A stretch of 7,462 bases of DNA from JAGOSA01 sp043718505 (GTDB lineage: Bacteria; Patescibacteriota; Minisyncoccia; Phycocordibacterales; UBA9973). Every line of letters begins with the position of its first letter. Positions within the stretch are counted from its first letter, which is position 1. Where the stretch lies: positions 1-7,462 of the forward strand of contig JAYSVN010000008.1 of assembly GCA_043718505.1 (NCBI GenBank). Direction: 5' to 3'. Below are positions 7,246 to 7,462 of the stretch, piece by piece. Below the pieces are notes generated by a model. The model searched no databases, had not been told where the DNA came from, and saw only the letters and a list, made by a program, of their open reading frames with translations. Made by a program: the position numbers and the translations under genes.

Positions 7246-7254
7246 ATTATAGCA
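7246..7254 (-). promoter_or_regulatory. Extended -10 promoter (TGCTATAAT) for the pseudopilin and minus-strand block
   Basis: Read on the minus strand, TGC is followed by a perfect TATAAT, then 12 bases to the ATG at 7233. A start site seven bases beyond the hexamer falls near 7239 and would give a leader of about six bases (AGCTTT). No good -35 box is seen at 17 bases spacing. A partial GAGAG at 7242-7238 lies around the predicted start site, so it is unlikely to act as a ribosome binding site. Confidence 0.6.
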
Positions 7255-7255
7255 T

Positions 7256-7279
7256 AAAACGTTTTTTACAAACCGGTTT
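7256..7279. promoter_or_regulatory. Two adjacent 10-bp palindromes between divergent promoters (possible operators)
   Basis: AAAACGTTTT (7256-7265) and AAACCGGTTT (7270-7279) are both perfect palindromes, with centres 14 bases apart. They lie between the divergent -10 elements, and the second covers the -35 zone of the pseudopilin promoter. Placement suggests binding sites for a dimeric regulator acting on the divergent genes. No matching regulator gene is seen in the window. Confidence 0.3.
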
Positions 7280-7313
7280 TATTCACAAAAATCGGCCTAT
7301 TTGCCTCATTTTT

Positions 7314-7322
7314 TGGTATACT
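7314..7322 (+). promoter_or_regulatory. Extended -10 promoter (TGGTATACT) for the PilB/GspE-type ATPase gene
   Basis: TGG-TATACT is followed by seven bases (AAAGAGC) and then the ATG at 7330. The normal distance from -10 to start site puts transcription initiation at 7329-7330, that is at the start codon itself. No -35 box is found at suitable spacing. Confidence 0.55.
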
Positions 7323-7329
7323 AAAGAGC

Positions 7330-7462
7330 ATGGAAAAAATTGAGGCTCTCAAGAACAGTATTGAGGCCGAATTGAAGAAAGGTCCTGAAGGAATTTCCAT
7401 CATTAAGTTCGTTGAATTGCTTGTAGATTTTGCTTACCAAAGCCGAACTTCTGATGTTCACC
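7330..7462 (+). CDS. GspE/PilB/PilT-family secretion ATPase, N-terminal fragment (continues beyond window)
   Basis: The frame opens at ATG 7330 and is still open at the window end, giving 44 complete codons. The fragment is a short charged helix (MEKIEALKNSIEAELKKG) followed by IIKFVELLVDFAYQSRTSDVH. The last part matches the start of the ATPase N-terminal domain in type II secretion and type IV pilus motors, where a helix of the form VxxLLxxAxxxxASDIH precedes the nucleotide-binding domain. These hexameric ATPases power pilin assembly (PilB/GspE) or retraction (PilT). Which one this is cannot be told without the Walker motifs. Its position divergent from a pseudopilin gene supports the call. 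It has no Shine-Dalgarno sequence and probably a leaderless transcript. Confidence 0.7.
   Translation, partial: MEKIEALKNSIEAELKKGPEGISIIKFVELLVDFAYQSRTSDVH

Noticed and set aside
1..7462. tRNA, rRNA, CRISPR array, insertion sequence or attachment site
   Set aside because: No clover-leaf, rRNA-like stretch, spaced direct repeats, transposase or terminal repeats were seen; almost all bases lie in coding genes.

Overview
The window looks like chromosomal DNA of a Patescibacteria (Candidate Phyla Radiation, CPR) bacterium, probably a Parcubacteria-type lineage. This rests on recognising protein families rather than on any search. The markers are a TM-less TraD/TraG-like ATPase opening almost directly on its Walker A motif, a secreted lamin-tail/PKD protein with a C-terminal membrane anchor, a pseudopilin-like protein of the form common in these genomes, and a histidine kinase with an SHQLRTPLTAVKW H-box. 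The DNA is moderately AT-rich and tightly packed, and the standard genetic code fits (TAA, TAG and TGA are all used as stops).

Layout. Bases 1-638 (+) hold the 3' end of a Lys/Ala/Thr-rich protein of unknown function. It converges on a five-gene block on the minus strand spanning 7233 down to 656. In transcription order the block is: pseudopilin-like protein (7233-6799), CHASE-like membrane sensor (6756-5614), soluble PAS histidine kinase (5642-4356, overlapping the sensor by 29 bases), TraD/HerA-type ATPase with a long disordered tail (4341-2269), and the LTD-PKD-LTD surface protein (about 2233-656). At the right edge, divergent from the block and separated from it by 96 bases, a GspE/PilB/PilT-type secretion ATPase starts at 7330 (+) and runs off the window.

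How they may work together (inference). The pseudopilin and the PilB/GspE-type ATPase belong to a type IV pilus/type II secretion-like machine. The sensor and kinase look like one transmembrane signalling protein split over two overlapping reading frames. The TraD-like ATPase suggests DNA or protein translocation, and the LTD-PKD protein is displayed on the cell surface. The cluster could therefore be a sensed cell-envelope system for pili, DNA uptake or contact with a host, but co-function is inferred only from adjacency.

The most notable signal is regulatory. Three genes (pseudopilin, TraD-like ATPase, PilB-like ATPase) each have an extended -10 motif, TGN-TATA(A/C)T, only 7-12 bases before the ATG and without a recognisable -35. 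No start codon in the window has a convincing Shine-Dalgarno sequence. Leaderless or near-leaderless transcripts are the simplest reading. Other points of interest are the split sensor kinase, a pseudopilin lacking the prepilin cleavage residues, a hairpin abutting the start of the LTD gene, and repeated LRxLL motifs in the tail of the TraD-like protein.
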